Both the position numbers and the translations under genes were made by a program. The notes below the pieces were generated by a model that did not search any database, had not been told where the DNA came from, and saw nothing but the letters and a program-made list of their open reading frames with translations. Shown in pieces: positions 6,607 through 6,757 of a stretch of DNA of 6,757 bases. The stretch is from Thiobacillus sp. (lineage in GTDB: Bacteria > Pseudomonadota > Gammaproteobacteria > Burkholderiales > Thiobacillaceae), in assembly GCA_020217265.1 (NCBI GenBank), contig JAIWOS010000207.1, positions 1 through 6,757 of the forward strand, read 5' to 3'. Position 1 is the stretch's first letter; each line of letters opens with the position of its first letter.

Positions 6607-6757
6607 ATGTCCACCGACGCCCGCATCAACAACACCCCCGGCTTCGTCCTCCACACCTATCCCTTCAAGGAAACCAGCGTGGTGGCGGAAGTCTTCACCC
6701 GCGCGCACGGCCGCGTCGCCCTCATCGCGCGCGGCGCGCGCCGGCCGGCGTCCGCCC
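6607..6757 (+). CDS. recO: DNA repair protein RecO, N-terminal part (partial)
   Basis: Fifty codons are visible before the window ends. RecO works with RecF and RecR to load RecA onto SSB-coated single-stranded DNA in recombinational repair. The N-terminal OB-fold signature is clear: GFVLHTYPFKETSVV (12-26), then VFTRAHGRVALIARGARRP (29-47), a pattern typical of proteobacterial RecO. The position after era is the usual one in these bacteria, with pdxJ often following. The start ATG at 6607 has a weak GCGGA six bases upstream, provided by the last tandem repeat copy. The 149-base gap with its own possible promoter suggests recO may be expressed partly apart from rnc-era. The zinc-binding or helical C-terminal domain lies outside the window. 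Confidence 0.93.
   Translation, partial: MSTDARINNTPGFVLHTYPFKETSVVAEVFTRAHGRVALIARGARRPASA

Overview
The window is a GC-rich, densely packed chromosomal segment with every gene on the + strand. Gene order is the C-terminal end of rseC, then mucD (degP/htrA family), a glutaredoxin-like gene, lepA, lepB, a DUF4845 gene, rnc, era and the first part of recO. This order is a well-known core arrangement in Betaproteobacteria, where the sigma-E (rpoE-rseA-rseB-rseC-mucD) cluster sits directly before lepA-lepB-rnc-era-recO. The GC-rich codon use and protein sequences fit that class; a Rhodocyclales- or Nitrosomonadales-like genome is plausible, but I cannot fix the genus from the sequence alone.

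Region 1 (1-1783) is the envelope-stress end. It holds the tail of an RseC/MucC-like membrane protein, a complete periplasmic serine protease with signal peptide, catalytic triad and two PDZ domains, and a small CPLC glutaredoxin-like protein. The three are translationally coupled: a 4-base overlap, then an 8-base overlap with a GTG start. Region 2 (1784-1847) is a 64-base gap with a possible -10 element and a perfect 8-bp, GAAA-loop, terminator-like hairpin that ends only 7 bases before the GTG start of lepA.

Region 3 (1848-6457) is a tight housekeeping run. It contains lepA (ribosomal GTPase EF-4), lepB (signal peptidase I), a small single-pass membrane protein of the DUF4845 family, rnc (RNase III, TTG start) and era (16S rRNA/30S assembly GTPase). 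Gene junctions here range from 8- and 4-base overlaps to spacers of 2 and 9 bases, so a single polycistronic mRNA is likely. It links translation quality control, protein export and rRNA processing with ribosome assembly.

Region 4 (6458-6606) is the longest non-coding stretch, 149 bases. It contains an imperfect inverted repeat built from GCGAAG/CTTCGC blocks, whose right arm runs into about three tandem copies of a 10-bp unit ending just before recO. The recO gene (6607 onward) is cut by the window edge. All genes belong to known families and I see no new gene system. The parts most worth a second look are the two non-coding elements: the hairpin abutting lepA and the palindrome/tandem-repeat composite before recO.
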